The translations under genes and the position numbers were made by a program. Shown here one piece after another: positions 16,937 through 25,262 of a stretch of DNA of 51,532 nucleotides (position 1 is the first letter of the stretch; each line of letters starts with the position of its first letter). This DNA is from an uncultured Collinsella sp. (GTDB lineage Bacteria; Actinomycetota; Coriobacteriia; Coriobacteriales; Coriobacteriaceae): positions 1 through 51,532 of the forward strand of contig UQWG01000009.1 of assembly GCA_900544645.1 (NCBI GenBank), in the 5' to 3' direction. The notes under the pieces were generated by a model. It was not told the origin of the DNA and made no database searches. It saw only the letters and a list, made by a program, of their open reading frames with translations.

Positions 16937-17278
16937 CTACTCCCAGGCTCCCCACACATCGGGGCAATAACCGACGGTGGCCTTTTTGCCGTTGCGCACG
17001 ATGGGCTCGGCTAGAACCTGCTGGTTCTCGAGCAGTTTATCGAAGCGCTGACTGGGGGTAAGGTGCTGAATGAGTGCGAGCGTCTCCTCGTCCTTGGCTT
17101 TGGGGTTGAGCAGCTTGTCGATGCCGCCGACCGCCTGCATCACGCTCGTGAGCTCGCCCTTGCTCATCTCCTTTTCCTTAAGGTCAATAAACTGCACCTT
17201 AATGCGGCGTTCTTTGAAGAAACGCTGCGCTTTCTTGGTGTCGAACGACTTCTTAGTCCCGAAGATTTGAATATTCAT
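16937..17278 (-). CDS. ArsC/Spx-fold protein lacking the redox cysteines
   Basis: The protein has 113 residues with a thioredoxin-like ArsC fold (IQIFGTKKSFDTKKAQRFFKER...QFIDLKEK...EPIVRNGKKATVGY). In this family the redox loop normally holds Cys at position 11 (GTKKCxDT) or CxxC in Spx. Here it reads Ser11-Phe-Asp-Thr14, so a redox role is unlikely. It begins 12 bases after the stop of the upstream FMN reductase gene and is probably co-transcribed with it. Confidence 0.82.
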   Translation of the reverse strand: MNIQIFGTKKSFDTKKAQRFFKERRIKVQFIDLKEKEMSKGELTSVMQAVGGIDKLLNPKAKDEETLALIQHLTPSQRFDKLLENQQVLAEPIVRNGKKATVGYCPDVWGAWE

Positions 17279-17290
17279 GGCCCCGCCGCT

Positions 17291-17914
17291 CTATCGAATG
17301 AAGTTGGTCGTTGCGCGATCGGCTTCGGGTGCGTTGATGCCGGCGGCCCGTCCTGCCTCGATGCAACGCAGGAGCCAGGCCATGTTTTTGCCGATGTTTC
17401 GCATGGTGGCAAGGCCCTCGGCATCCCCATCGGCGTCGCCGGGCACGCGGCCAAATACGTTGTTCCAGTAGGTGGAGGCAACTACGGGCATTTGCTTAAT
17501 GGTGAAGTACTTGTTGAGCACATCGAAGGTGGTCGACGTGCCGCCGCGGCGGGCGACGGCGACTGCGGCGCCGGGTTTGTGCTCAAAGGCATGCCCGCCC
17601 GCATAGAAGGCGCGATCGAGGGCCGAAAGGATGCGGCCGCTGGGGTGCGCATAGTAGACAGGTGAGCCAAAGACAAAACCGTCGGCCTGCTCGGCGGCAG
17701 CGATGAGCTCGTTCACCACGTCGTCGTCAAAGGTGCAGCGACCGCCAAGTTTGCCGCACTGACCGCAGCCGATGCAGTCGCGAATGGGCTTGGCGCCCAG
17801 CTGAAACACCTCGGTATCAATGCCTTCGGCATTGAGCTGCTCGGCGACCTCGGCGAGTGCGCGGGCGGTGTTGCCGTTTGCCTTGGGACTGCCATTGACC
17901 AAAAGAACCTTCAT
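17291..17914 (-). CDS. NADPH-dependent FMN reductase / flavodoxin-like iron-sulfur flavoprotein
   Basis: The start is the ATG at 17912-17914, with AGGGAG 7 bases upstream, giving 207 residues. The flavin phosphate loop is GSPKANGNT (8-16). A Cys cluster, Cys47, Cys50, Cys53 and Cys60 (CIGCGQCGKLGGRC), resembles that of iron-sulfur flavoproteins. The GSPVYYAHPSG motif follows. Such proteins reduce quinones, nitro compounds or metal centres with a flavin. Electron partners are unknown. Confidence 0.87.
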   Translation of the reverse strand: MKVLLVNGSPKANGNTARALAEVAEQLNAEGIDTEVFQLGAKPIRDCIGCGQCGKLGGRCTFDDDVVNELIAAAEQADGFVFGSPVYYAHPSGRILSALDRAFYAGGHAFEHKPGAAVAVARRGGTSTTFDVLNKYFTIKQMPVVASTYWNNVFGRVPGDADGDAEGLATMRNIGKNMAWLLRCIEAGRAAGINAPEADRATTNFIR

Positions 17915-18025
17915 CACAAACTCCCTCTGCTGTCGGTGACTTCTGCGGAGGATTATCGCACGAGAGGGCAGATGGCGTGAGGCGCGATGTGAAACGGCTT
18001 GTGTTTCACGTTGCGCCCCATAACG

Positions 18026-19555
18026 CTAGTCCAGCTTGGTGCCCGGTACTTGCGGTGCCTCTATAAGCCGCGCTTTGAGCTCGTTCAAAATGGAAACGGG
18101 CTGTCGATCGACAGCGTCCAGATGAAGTGTCGCCACACGAATGGGTGGCTGATATTCAAGCGAGCCGATGAGCACGGGAGAACCTAGGAACCGCTCGATT
18201 TCTTCTGCGATCGCGTCGGTCTCTTCGGGATCAAAGTCGTCGAAAAGCGCCGCGAACGTCGGCCCCGTCGAGCGGAACAGGCGACCCTTGCCGCGCGAGC
18301 ATTCCATGAGGCAGGCGGCGCTTTCTGCCAAAACGCGGTCGCCCGCATCAAAGCCAAAGCGGGCATTGACCTGAGCGATATCGTCGATTTTGATGGCGAT
18401 CAAACCAGCCTTGCGCGCCACGCGACGCATTTCGCCAATGACGTTGACCAGGGCGTGAATATCGCCCAAGCCGGTCACGGAATCGGTCGTATCTGCCAAG
18501 CTTCGGTTGATGATAATGCCCACATACATGCCGGGCTCGGTATCGGTGCCGTCCAAGCGGTAGCCCGTGCAGTCGCAAAGCGCGTATTTTCCGGTGGCAT
18601 CCATTACGCGATACTGCATGTAGTGGAAGTGCCACGTGCCGTTTATCACCATGTCGAGCTCGGCACGTACGTTGTCGCGGTCCTCGGGATGAACGCGGGC
18701 GAGCCACATGTCGAGTGAGTTAAAAGGGTGCTGGGAGGGCAGGTCAAAATCGCGCACGGCGTTAACCGACCATTGCGATTCTCCCGTATCGAGATTGAGG
18801 ATAAACGGATAGCGCGTCTCGGAGCTCATGGAGATCGCTTGGAACACCCGGTCGTTGCAGGGAAGCTGATCGACGATTGGGCGTTGCGGCGCGTCATCGT
18901 CTTTCGGTTGCTGCACACGATGCATAAGCTTATAGCGATACATCTTGCGATCGGCATCCATCGTCATCTGGCGACGCGTGTCGCCAGCAAGTGGATCGAC
19001 GCGCGAGCAGCCAAAGCTAAAGCTGCCGATCATGGGCGCCTTGCCACCTGAGCTCGCCTCGATCAGCCTGGTACGTACCTGCTCCAAGCGCTGCTCGAGT
19101 TCAATCTCGTTTGCGGAGGGCGAGATGAGCACAAACTCGTCTCCACCGATACGGAACAGCATCTCATCGTGCTCCATGGTTTCGGAGAGCGTGCGGCAGA
19201 TGCTCAGAATATAGCGATTGCCTTCGGCGTGGCCAAACCTATCGTTGCAATGCTTGAGATGGTCGATGTCAATATAGGCGCAGGTGAAGGGGTCGCCTTT
19301 GCGCCAGAGTTGCTCGACGTGACGGTCGAATCCGTTGCGGTTGCCCAAGTTGGTGAGCGGATCGATATAGGCGTTGCGCTCAAGCAGCTGGCGCTCTTGT
19401 TGCAGGATGGCATGCGTCTTTTGCAGTTGCTCACCAACGGCGCGTAGCTCAGCAGGCAGCGCGGCAACATCGAGTTCGGCGGTCGAGACGCCGTTCGCAA
19501 GTCGCTGAAGATAGGCAATAATCGATTGCTCGCCCAGGCGATATGACTCGTTCAT
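18026..19555 (-). CDS. Diguanylate cyclase: GGDEF, PAS, degenerate GGDEF
   Basis: The start is the ATG at 19553-19555, with AAGGAGG upstream, giving 509 residues. After a coiled N-terminus, a canonical GGDEF domain (about 60-215) carries RIGGDEF (135-141) and should make c-di-GMP. A PAS-like domain (about 245-350, RVHPEDRDNV) follows. A second GGDEF-like domain (about 360-500) has RSTGPTF in place of GGDEF and is probably inactive or a GTP sensor. No membrane helix is seen. An EAL remnant lies just upstream on the same strand. Confidence 0.88.
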   Translation of the reverse strand: MNESYRLGEQSIIAYLQRLANGVSTAELDVAALPAELRAVGEQLQKTHAILQQERQLLERNAYIDPLTNLGNRNGFDRHVEQLWRKGDPFTCAYIDIDHLKHCNDRFGHAEGNRYILSICRTLSETMEHDEMLFRIGGDEFVLISPSANEIELEQRLEQVRTRLIEASSGGKAPMIGSFSFGCSRVDPLAGDTRRQMTMDADRKMYRYKLMHRVQQPKDDDAPQRPIVDQLPCNDRVFQAISMSSETRYPFILNLDTGESQWSVNAVRDFDLPSQHPFNSLDMWLARVHPEDRDNVRAELDMVINGTWHFHYMQYRVMDATGKYALCDCTGYRLDGTDTEPGMYVGIIINRSLADTTDSVTGLGDIHALVNVIGEMRRVARKAGLIAIKIDDIAQVNARFGFDAGDRVLAESAACLMECSRGKGRLFRSTGPTFAALFDDFDPEETDAIAEEIERFLGSPVLIGSLEYQPPIRVATLHLDAVDRQPVSILNELKARLIEAPQVPGTKLD

Positions 19556-19593
19556 GATGGATAACCTCCTTGGGCGGAACAACGGTTTGTATC

Positions 19594-19624
19594 ATATCCC
19601 CAATTCGGTTTGAATTGGGGATAT
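19594..19624. repeat. Hairpin with ATCCCCA/TGGGGAT arms
   Basis: The 13-bp perfect arms ATATCCCCAATTC (19594-19606) and their complement (19612-19624) flank a 5-base loop. It lies between the EAL remnant and the GGDEF gene. It resembles the palindrome at 32852 (AATCCCCA...TGGGGATT). It may be a terminator without a T-tract, or an operator. Confidence 0.6.
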
Positions 19625-19682
19625 AAGTTAGCTAATGGAGACAAATGCCCCCTTCGACGGTGGCGTTTTGCGCGCGAGCGTA

Positions 19683-20000
19683 TCAGTTGTTATTGCCACC
19701 ATCGAGCAATGCCTCAAAATCCTTCGCAGGCATGGGGCGGTAGTAGAGGAAGCCCTGAGCGTAGCGGGCGCCCATTTGTCGTAGCATGTTTGCCTGCTCA
19801 TTTGTCTCGACGCCTTCGACCACGACGGGCAGATGGAGCGACTGCGCCATTTCGAGCATCGATGAAATGATTTGCGTGCTGCGGCCTTGATCGCCGTCGA
19901 CGGGCGCAATCTGCCAAATGTGCTTGTCGAGCGTCACCATAAAGCCGCTTTCCTCGAGTGCGGGGATATGGGTGCACATGCTGTGGACGGCTATTATTCG
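19683..20000 (-). pseudogene. Decayed EAL (c-di-GMP phosphodiesterase) remnant
   Basis: The C-terminal part of an EAL domain is clear: MAQSLHLPVVVEGVETNEQ, then MGARYAQGFLYYRPM. The catalytic EAL motif and the N-terminal half are absent. The remaining N-terminal bit (ALEESGFMVTLD) joins directly to DKHIWQ. In intact domains these are separated by the DDFGxGYS segment and about 25 residues, so an internal deletion is visible. There is no plausible start codon with a ribosome site. It was probably once part of a c-di-GMP gene pair with the downstream GGDEF gene. Confidence 0.75.
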
Positions 20001-20107
20001 ACAGGCGGTAGCGCGACGATGCGATGTTCGATGAAAATGCGACTGAGACGATATATGTTGACGGGTATACTTGTCCCGGTTTAAAACGCAGGAACGGAGA
20101 TGGTCGC

Positions 20108-20977
20108 ATGGCACAGCCGGATACGACGCACACGGTGGGGCTTGCGCTCGAGGGAGGCGGCTACCGCGGTATGTATACGGCGGGCGTGCTCGACGTTTGG
20201 ATGGAGCACGGTTTGACCTGCGACCATATGGTGGGTGTCTCGGCGGGCGCGGCGTTTGGCTACAACTTTAAATCGCGCCAGATCGGCCGCGCCATTCGCT
20301 ACAACAAGGCCTATTGTGCCGATAAGCGCTATGCGGGTGTGACCAGCTGGTTGCGAACCGGTGACATGTTCAATGCCGATTTTGCCTATCACGAGGTGCC
20401 CATCGAGCGCGATCCCATCGACCTGGAGACATATCGCGCCTGCCCTATGCGGTTTACGTGCGTGTGTACCGATATCGAGACGGGCAAGGCCGTCTACCAC
20501 GACCTGCCCTATGGCGACGAGCGCGATATCGAGTGGATCCGGGCGTCGTCGGCGATTCCCGTGGCGACGCGTCCCGTTGCTATTGGCGGGCATAAGTATC
20601 TGGATGGTGGCGTGGCTGATTCCATTCCCAGCGCGTGGCTGTTTGCGCAGGGGTATGACCGCAATATCGTGGTACTCACGCAGCCGGCGGGCTTTGTGAA
20701 GCAGCCCAACAGCGTGATGCCCATGCTGCGGCGCGTGTTCCGTCACTATCCGGAGTTTGTCGCAGCGCTTGAGCACCGGCATGAGGTCTACAATGCCACG
20801 CTCGATGACCTGGCACGTCGCGAGGCTGCCGGCGAGATCTTTGTGGTGCGTCCGAGCGAATCGGTGAAGGTGCCGTCGCTGTGTCGCGAGCCCGATGAAC
20901 TTGAGCGCATCTACCAGATTGGTCGCCGCGATGCGGAGGCGACCTTGCCGGCACTGGAGGCATATCTGGCAGGGTAG
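20108..20977 (+). CDS. Patatin-like phospholipase family protein (YjjU type)
   Basis: The start is the ATG at 20108, with GGAG 8 bases upstream, giving 289 residues. The patatin signatures are all present: the oxyanion loop EGGGYRGMY (15-23), the nucleophile elbow GVSAG (Ser45), and DGG (Asp166). The Ser-Asp dyad is therefore intact. Members are cytosolic acyl hydrolases acting on lipids. The substrate is unknown. Confidence 0.9.
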   Translation: MAQPDTTHTVGLALEGGGYRGMYTAGVLDVWMEHGLTCDHMVGVSAGAAFGYNFKSRQIGRAIRYNKAYCADKRYAGVTSWLRTGDMFNADFAYHEVPIERDPIDLETYRACPMRFTCVCTDIETGKAVYHDLPYGDERDIEWIRASSAIPVATRPVAIGGHKYLDGGVADSIPSAWLFAQGYDRNIVVLTQPAGFVKQPNSVMPMLRRVFRHYPEFVAALEHRHEVYNATLDDLARREAAGEIFVVRPSESVKVPSLCREPDELERIYQIGRRDAEATLPALEAYLAG

Positions 20978-20999
20978 AGGCTGCTGCCGCCATCTCGGC

Positions 21000-21045
21000 G
21001 GAAAGCGCATCCCGGAATGGAGGCTCAAACTGGGATGCGCTTTCC
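21000..21045. terminator. Convergent-gene hairpin
   Basis: Perfect 14-bp arms (21000-21013, GGAAAGCGCATCCC, and 21032-21045) flank an 18-base loop, between the patatin gene and thiE, which converge. There is no strong T-tract, so termination is plausible but not certain. Confidence 0.6.
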
Positions 21046-21089
21046 ATTGCTGAAGATATGAGGCTGCGAATCAGTTGCTCGGCCTAGAC

Positions 21090-21785
21090 TTACGCCTGCT
21101 GCCAGGTGTCGACGAGCTCCTTGGCCGCGGCGTAGGGGTCATCGGCGCTGCAGACGGCGCTCACCACGAAAAAGCCGTCGACGCCGGTGGCCTTGAGCTG
21201 TGGCAGGTCGGCCGTCTTGACGCCGCCGCCCACCACGATGGGCACGGGGCTTGCCGCGTGGAGGGCGGCCAGGTCCTCAAAGCTCTTGGTGATGATAGAG
21301 CCGTCGGCCGCGCGTCCGCAGTCGCGCTTGGTCTCGGTCTCGTGGAGTGGGCCGATGCCCAGGTAGTCGACTAGGCTCATGTCGGCGGTCTTGACGTACT
21401 CGAGCATCTCCTCGCAACGGGCGGAAAGGCCCACGATGGCGTTGGGCCCCAGCAGCTTGCGACAGACCTCGACGGGAATATCGCTCTGACCCACGTGCAC
21501 GCCGTCGACAGCAATACCCTGCTCGCGTGCGGCAAGCACACAGTCCAGACGGTCGTCGATCAGCAAGGCGACCTGACCGGTCTTGCCAGCCTGTGCGATT
21601 GCCTGCGCGGCGTCGCCGGTCAGCGCAATGATCTCGCGGGCGCTTGCCACCTTGGAGCGCACCTGGATGCAGGTAAAGCCGGCGTCGAGTGCCTGGGCCA
21701 CCATATCGCCCACGGGGCGCCCGAGCGTGTTTTCGGGGCCGAGCACCAGATAGGCCGAGATATCAAGGTTGTCGCGGATGCTCAT
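21090..21785 (-). CDS. thiE: Thiamine-phosphate synthase
   Basis: This 231-residue TIM barrel has the ThiE motifs QVRSK, LLIDDRLDC, DGVHVGQSD, VDYLGIGPLHETETK and the C-terminal PIVVGGGV. It joins HMP-pyrophosphate and thiazole phosphate to make thiamine phosphate. The ATG overlaps the stop of the upstream thiamine-binding protein gene by 4 bases, so it is the third gene of a thiM operon behind a TPP riboswitch. ThiD is not in the window. Confidence 0.93.
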   Translation of the reverse strand: MSIRDNLDISAYLVLGPENTLGRPVGDMVAQALDAGFTCIQVRSKVASAREIIALTGDAAQAIAQAGKTGQVALLIDDRLDCVLAAREQGIAVDGVHVGQSDIPVEVCRKLLGPNAIVGLSARCEEMLEYVKTADMSLVDYLGIGPLHETETKRDCGRAADGSIITKSFEDLAALHAASPVPIVVGGGVKTADLPQLKATGVDGFFVVSAVCSADDPYAAAKELVDTWQQA

Positions 21786-22123
21786 CGTGCTTCCTCCTGT
21801 TTCTTGATCTGTGCTTCCATGCGCTCGAGTTTGCCGGTCATGGTGTCGGTAAATCCGGGTCGAATATCGGCTTTGAGCACGACTTCGGTGCGGATGCCCT
21901 TGCTCGCCAACACAAAGGTTGCGTCGCGCACGACCTGCATGACCTCGTCCCAGTCGCCCTCGATCTCGGTGAACATCGAGGTGGTGCGGTTGGGAAGGCC
22001 GCTCTCGCGAATGACGCGCACGACCTCGGCGACCTCGGCGGACAGCTCATCGCCGGTGCCGCACGGGGCGATGGCCACGGCGACGAGCGTATTCATGCCG
22101 GCATTGGTTGCGGGCTCGGACAT
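21782..22123 (-). CDS. Thiamine-binding protein, MTH1187/YkoF-like
   Basis: The protein has 113 residues and resembles the MTH1187 family (former DUF77): an N-terminal strand VAVAIAPCGTGDELSAEVAEVVRVIRESGL, then TSMFTEIEGDWDEVMQVV. Members form small ferredoxin-like tetramers that bind thiamine or its HMP part. The position between thiM and thiE, with overlap at 21782-21785, supports a thiamine role, perhaps salvage or substrate buffering. Confidence 0.85.
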   Translation of the reverse strand: MSEPATNAGMNTLVAVAIAPCGTGDELSAEVAEVVRVIRESGLPNRTTSMFTEIEGDWDEVMQVVRDATFVLASKGIRTEVVLKADIRPGFTDTMTGKLERMEAQIKKQEEAR

Positions 22124-22126
22124 GGC

Positions 22127-22966
22127 CTATGCCTCCTCGAGGTCGAGCTGGTTGTTGGCGATGTCCTGGGCGGTTGCGCGGTAGAGCTCGTCGATAAAGG
22201 CGACCTTAAAGCTTGCCGGGGCGTCGGCGACAGCGGCGGCACGCGAGCCGGCAACGTTGTAGACGGCGGTGCCGCAGACGGCGGCCGTAAACGGGTCGGC
22301 AGCGCAGGCGTACACAGCCAGCACGCCGCCTTGCGAGCAGCCGCAACCGGTGATCTTGGACATGAGCGGGCTGCCGCCGTGGGACTTGGCCACGGTCATG
22401 CCGTCGGTGATCAGGTCGACTTCGCCCGAGACCACAACGGCGCCGCCGGTGTGGCGGGCGAGCGCCACGGCGGCATCGCGGGCGGCGTCGACCGTGTCGG
22501 TGGTATCGACACCGCGCACGCGGCTCAGATCGGCCGCCTCGCCCTCAAGACCCCACAGGCCGGCGAGCGCGATGATCTCGGAGGCGTTGCCGCGCACGAT
22601 GGCGGGCTTGTACTGCTTAAGCTCGTTTACCAACTGGGTGCGCAGACTGCCGATGCCCAGACCCACCGGATCGAGCACCCAGGGCTTGCCGGCGTCGTGT
22701 GCCGCCTTGGCCGCGCGGGGAATCGTCTGCTCGTAGATGGGGAAGAGCGTGCCCATATTGAGATAGATGGCGCCGCCGCCGGCAACGAGCGCCTCGCCCT
22801 CGTCGGGAAGATAGACCATAGCGGCCGATCCACCCACAGCGAGCTGCGCGTTGGCGACAAAGTCGATCGTCACCGTGTTGGTGATGGAGCCGGCCATCGG
22901 ATTGGTGGTGCGAATCTCCTCCACGGCCTTGACCATATGTTGCTTAAGCTGTTCCGAATCAATCAC
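22127..22966 (-). CDS. thiM: Hydroxyethylthiazole kinase
   Basis: The start is the GTG at 22964-22966, with AGGAGG 8 bases upstream, giving 279 residues. The longer frame to 23080 runs into the riboswitch. ThiM motifs include NPMAGSITNTVTIDFVANAQLAVGG and the catalytic region SKITGCGCSQGG, whose Cys-rich phosphate loop is typical. It phosphorylates hydroxyethylthiazole salvaged from thiamine breakdown. It is the first gene of the thiM/thiamine-binding protein/thiE operon, regulated by the upstream TPP riboswitch. Confidence 0.93.
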   Translation of the reverse strand: MIDSEQLKQHMVKAVEEIRTTNPMAGSITNTVTIDFVANAQLAVGGSAAMVYLPDEGEALVAGGGAIYLNMGTLFPIYEQTIPRAAKAAHDAGKPWVLDPVGLGIGSLRTQLVNELKQYKPAIVRGNASEIIALAGLWGLEGEAADLSRVRGVDTTDTVDAARDAAVALARHTGGAVVVSGEVDLITDGMTVAKSHGGSPLMSKITGCGCSQGGVLAVYACAADPFTAAVCGTAVYNVAGSRAAAVADAPASFKVAFIDELYRATAQDIANNQLDLEEA

Positions 22967-22986
22967 TGCACATGCCTCCTTGGCAT

Positions 22987-23019
22987 AGAAAAGGGGCGCT
23001 GTGCATAGACAGCGCCCCT
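22987..23019 (-). terminator. Riboswitch-controlled terminator of thiM
   Basis: On the minus strand AGGGGCGCTG and its complement close a stem, followed by TTTTCT, between the TPP aptamer and the thiM ribosome site. This supports transcription attenuation. Confidence 0.85.
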
Positions 23020-23029
23020 GTAAAGGCGG

Positions 23030-23125
23030 CATGCTCCCTACGCCAGCATTAACTGACAGGTTCAAAGGATTGGGCCCCATGCCCTCTCAGCCTTGTGGTT
23101 TGCACCGCCGGCACTCCCGCATCGA
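23030..23125 (-). promoter_or_regulatory. TPP riboswitch (THI box)
   Basis: On the minus strand, conserved TPP aptamer blocks are present in order: GGCTGAGAGGG, then CCTTTGAACCTG, then AATGCTGGCGTAGGGAG. It lies directly upstream of thiM and of a terminator hairpin. Binding of thiamine pyrophosphate should switch the operon off. Confidence 0.93.
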
Positions 23126-23149
23126 ATCTGTTGTTCCCTATACTAGCGC

Positions 23150-23251
23150 ACCTGCCAAAAAGGGACAGGTTTATTTTGGCAGGTAACAACTGGGACTTTG
23201 CGTTTTCCCAGATGAAACCTGCCGAAATAAACCTGTCCCTTTTTGGCAGGT
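23150..23251. repeat. Paired family C repeats forming a large inverted repeat
   Basis: A 35-bp unit at 23150-23184 (starting ACCTGCCAAAAAGGGACAGG) recurs in inverted orientation at 23217-23251 with one mismatch. An inner hairpin (CTGGGA...TCCCAG, 23190-23211) sits between. The whole 102 bp can fold into one long hairpin, like a miniature inverted-repeat element. It fills the gap between the TPP riboswitch and the HAD gene. A third, single copy is at 4645. Confidence 0.8.
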
Positions 23252-23291
23252 CGGTACAATAGATGGGATTAAGAATGACCGAGGGGACTCT

Positions 23292-24200
23292 ATGATCAAA
23301 CTTGTGCTGACCGATATGGACGATACACTGATTCCAGCCGGGCATGACGGCGCCAGCGACTACGCCATTGAGGGTATTCATGCCATGCAGGCGGCGGGTT
23401 TGCACTTTGGGCCGGTTTCGGGTCGTCAGCCGTCCGCGATGGGCTGGATGTTCAAAAACCGTTCCGGGTGTTATTCGACCGGTGCGTTCTGTAACGGCCA
23501 GGTGATGTTTGTTGACGGCGAAGTAGTCGCCTCGCGCGCAATCGACAACGATGCTCTGATGCGTTTGGCCGACTATCTGGAGCAAGAGACCGACGATACA
23601 TTTCTAAAAGTCTACAGCCTGGGCGATGACTTTTGGGGCAACGATGCCCATTGTGTGACGAGTGACCCCGAGCGCGTTCGTCGCGCCATGGAGTCGGGCG
23701 GCAACGCGTGGCTCAAAGGCGAAGAGGCCCCATGTCGTCCCGTCGTCGATGACGCGTCGGTGTTTAAGGCGAATATCTGGAGTGCCCGTTCGCGTGAGGA
23801 GCTCGCGGAGCTACGTGAGCGCGTTGCCGCTGAGGTGCCGGAACTCTCGCTTGTGTTTCCCAACAACCGAGTGCGCCTGTTCGACATCCTTCCGGCTGGT
23901 TGGGACAAGGGCTGCGCTGCGCTGGAGCTGGCGCGCGCTTTGGGCCTGACGCCCGACGAGGTGGCCGTATTCGGCGATTCCGATAACGATTTGCCCATGA
24001 TCGATGCCGTTCCTAACTCCGTTGCAGTCGCCAATGCCAACGAGGCCGTCACGGCTGCCGCACGCTGGCATATTGGCGCTGCGGCAGATGATGCGGTTGC
24101 CGGGGCTCTGCATCAGATTGCCGCCTGCGCCGCGACGGGGGAGATGCCGTCGTTTATGCGTCAAATGGACGCGGCAGGTTTTGGCGTCACGAACGTCTAG
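23292..24200 (+). CDS. Cof-type HAD-superfamily phosphatase
   Basis: This 302-residue protein has the HAD motif I DMDDT (Asp8/Asp10), a large C2 cap domain, and motif IV GDSDNDLPMI. Such enzymes dephosphorylate sugar phosphates or cofactors. The LysR gene follows after 10 bases, so the two may share a transcript. The substrate is unknown. Confidence 0.9.
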   Translation: MIKLVLTDMDDTLIPAGHDGASDYAIEGIHAMQAAGLHFGPVSGRQPSAMGWMFKNRSGCYSTGAFCNGQVMFVDGEVVASRAIDNDALMRLADYLEQETDDTFLKVYSLGDDFWGNDAHCVTSDPERVRRAMESGGNAWLKGEEAPCRPVVDDASVFKANIWSARSREELAELRERVAAEVPELSLVFPNNRVRLFDILPAGWDKGCAALELARALGLTPDEVAVFGDSDNDLPMIDAVPNSVAVANANEAVTAAARWHIGAAADDAVAGALHQIAACAATGEMPSFMRQMDAAGFGVTNV

Positions 24201-24210
24201 GGAGAAGGCT

Positions 24211-25107
24211 ATGAAGCTCCAGCAGCTCAGATATGTTGTTAAGGTTGCCGAATGCGGTAGCATCACCGAGGCCTCGCGCCGGCTCTTTGTGTCGCAGCCC
24301 TCGATTACCGCGTCGATTCGCGATCTCGAAAACGAGATGGGTGTGCATATCTTTGAGCGCACCAACAAGGGCGTCATTGTGTCCGAGGAAGGCGAGACCT
24401 TCTTGGGCTACGCGCGCCAGGTGCTCGACCAGGCCGACCTGCTCGAGGGCAAGTACAAAGGCACGTCCGAGCAGGTGCCGCACTTTAGTGTGAGCTGCCA
24501 GCATTATTCCTTTGCCGTTAATGCGTTTGTCGATGTGATCCGCGAGTTCGATGCCGCGCGCTACGACTTTACCCTGCGCGAGGAGCAGACCCACGAAATT
24601 ATCGAGGATGTCGCGCATATGAAAAGCGAACTCGGCATCCTGTATCTGTCGGAGCACAATCGCGAGGTCATCGAGCGCATGCTTGCCGCCAACGAGCTCG
24701 TGTTCGAAGGGCTCTTCTGCGCCACGCCGCATGTCTTCGTCTGCGCCGACCATCCGCTGGCGGGCCGCTCCAGCGTGACGCTCGAGGATCTGGAAGACTA
24801 CCCGTTCCTGTCCTACGAGCAGGGCAGCTACAACTCGTTTTACTATTCCGAGGAGCTGACCTCGACGTTCGAGCGTCGCAAAAATATCCGCGTGCGCGAC
24901 CGTGCGACGTTGTTCAATTTGGCCATGGGCCTCAACGGCTACACGGTATGCTCGGGCGTGATCAGCCACGAGCTCAACGGCCCCGGCATTATCTCGATTC
25001 CGCTCGACGTGGACGAGTACATGGAGATTGGCATCATCACGCGCAAGAACACGACGCTCACGCGCTACGGTCGGGCCTATATCGACGCGATTCGTCAGCA
25101 TATCTAG
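24211..25107 (+). CDS. LysR-family regulator next to MetE-like gene
   Basis: The start is the ATG at 24211 with GGGAGAAGG upstream, giving 298 residues. The HTH at residues 1-60 contains ASRRLFVSQPSITASIRDLENEMG. The effector domain is CysB/CynR-like. It precedes, in the same direction, a cobalamin-independent methionine synthase-like gene, and the gap holds a dyad. Control of methionine synthesis is a reasonable inference, as LysR proteins (MetR, MtaR) do this elsewhere. Confidence 0.88.
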   Translation: MKLQQLRYVVKVAECGSITEASRRLFVSQPSITASIRDLENEMGVHIFERTNKGVIVSEEGETFLGYARQVLDQADLLEGKYKGTSEQVPHFSVSCQHYSFAVNAFVDVIREFDAARYDFTLREEQTHEIIEDVAHMKSELGILYLSEHNREVIERMLAANELVFEGLFCATPHVFVCADHPLAGRSSVTLEDLEDYPFLSYEQGSYNSFYYSEELTSTFERRKNIRVRDRATLFNLAMGLNGYTVCSGVISHELNGPGIISIPLDVDEYMEIGIITRKNTTLTRYGRAYIDAIRQHI

Positions 25108-25153
25108 GCTGCTGTGCTCCGCACGGTTCAAGTCTCTTTATGACAGTCCAGAC

Positions 25154-25176
25154 TGATATAGGAAGCATCTATATCA
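25154..25176. promoter_or_regulatory. Candidate LysR operator before MetE-like gene
   Basis: TGATATA (25154-25160) and TATATCA (25170-25176) form perfect 7-bp arms around a 9-base spacer, in an AT-rich 155-bp gap 87-109 bases before the MetE-like start codon. Confidence 0.45.
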
Positions 25177-25262
25177 AACTGTTATAAACGTATATTTTAC
25201 GATGACCATATAAGCGCTCATACTCTGTCCCAGTAAAGCAACCAATGCAAAGGGAGATATCT

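Noticed and set aside
22967..23080. N-terminal extension of ThiM
   Set aside because: It would translate the riboswitch terminator and aptamer; a GTG at 22966 has an excellent ribosome site.
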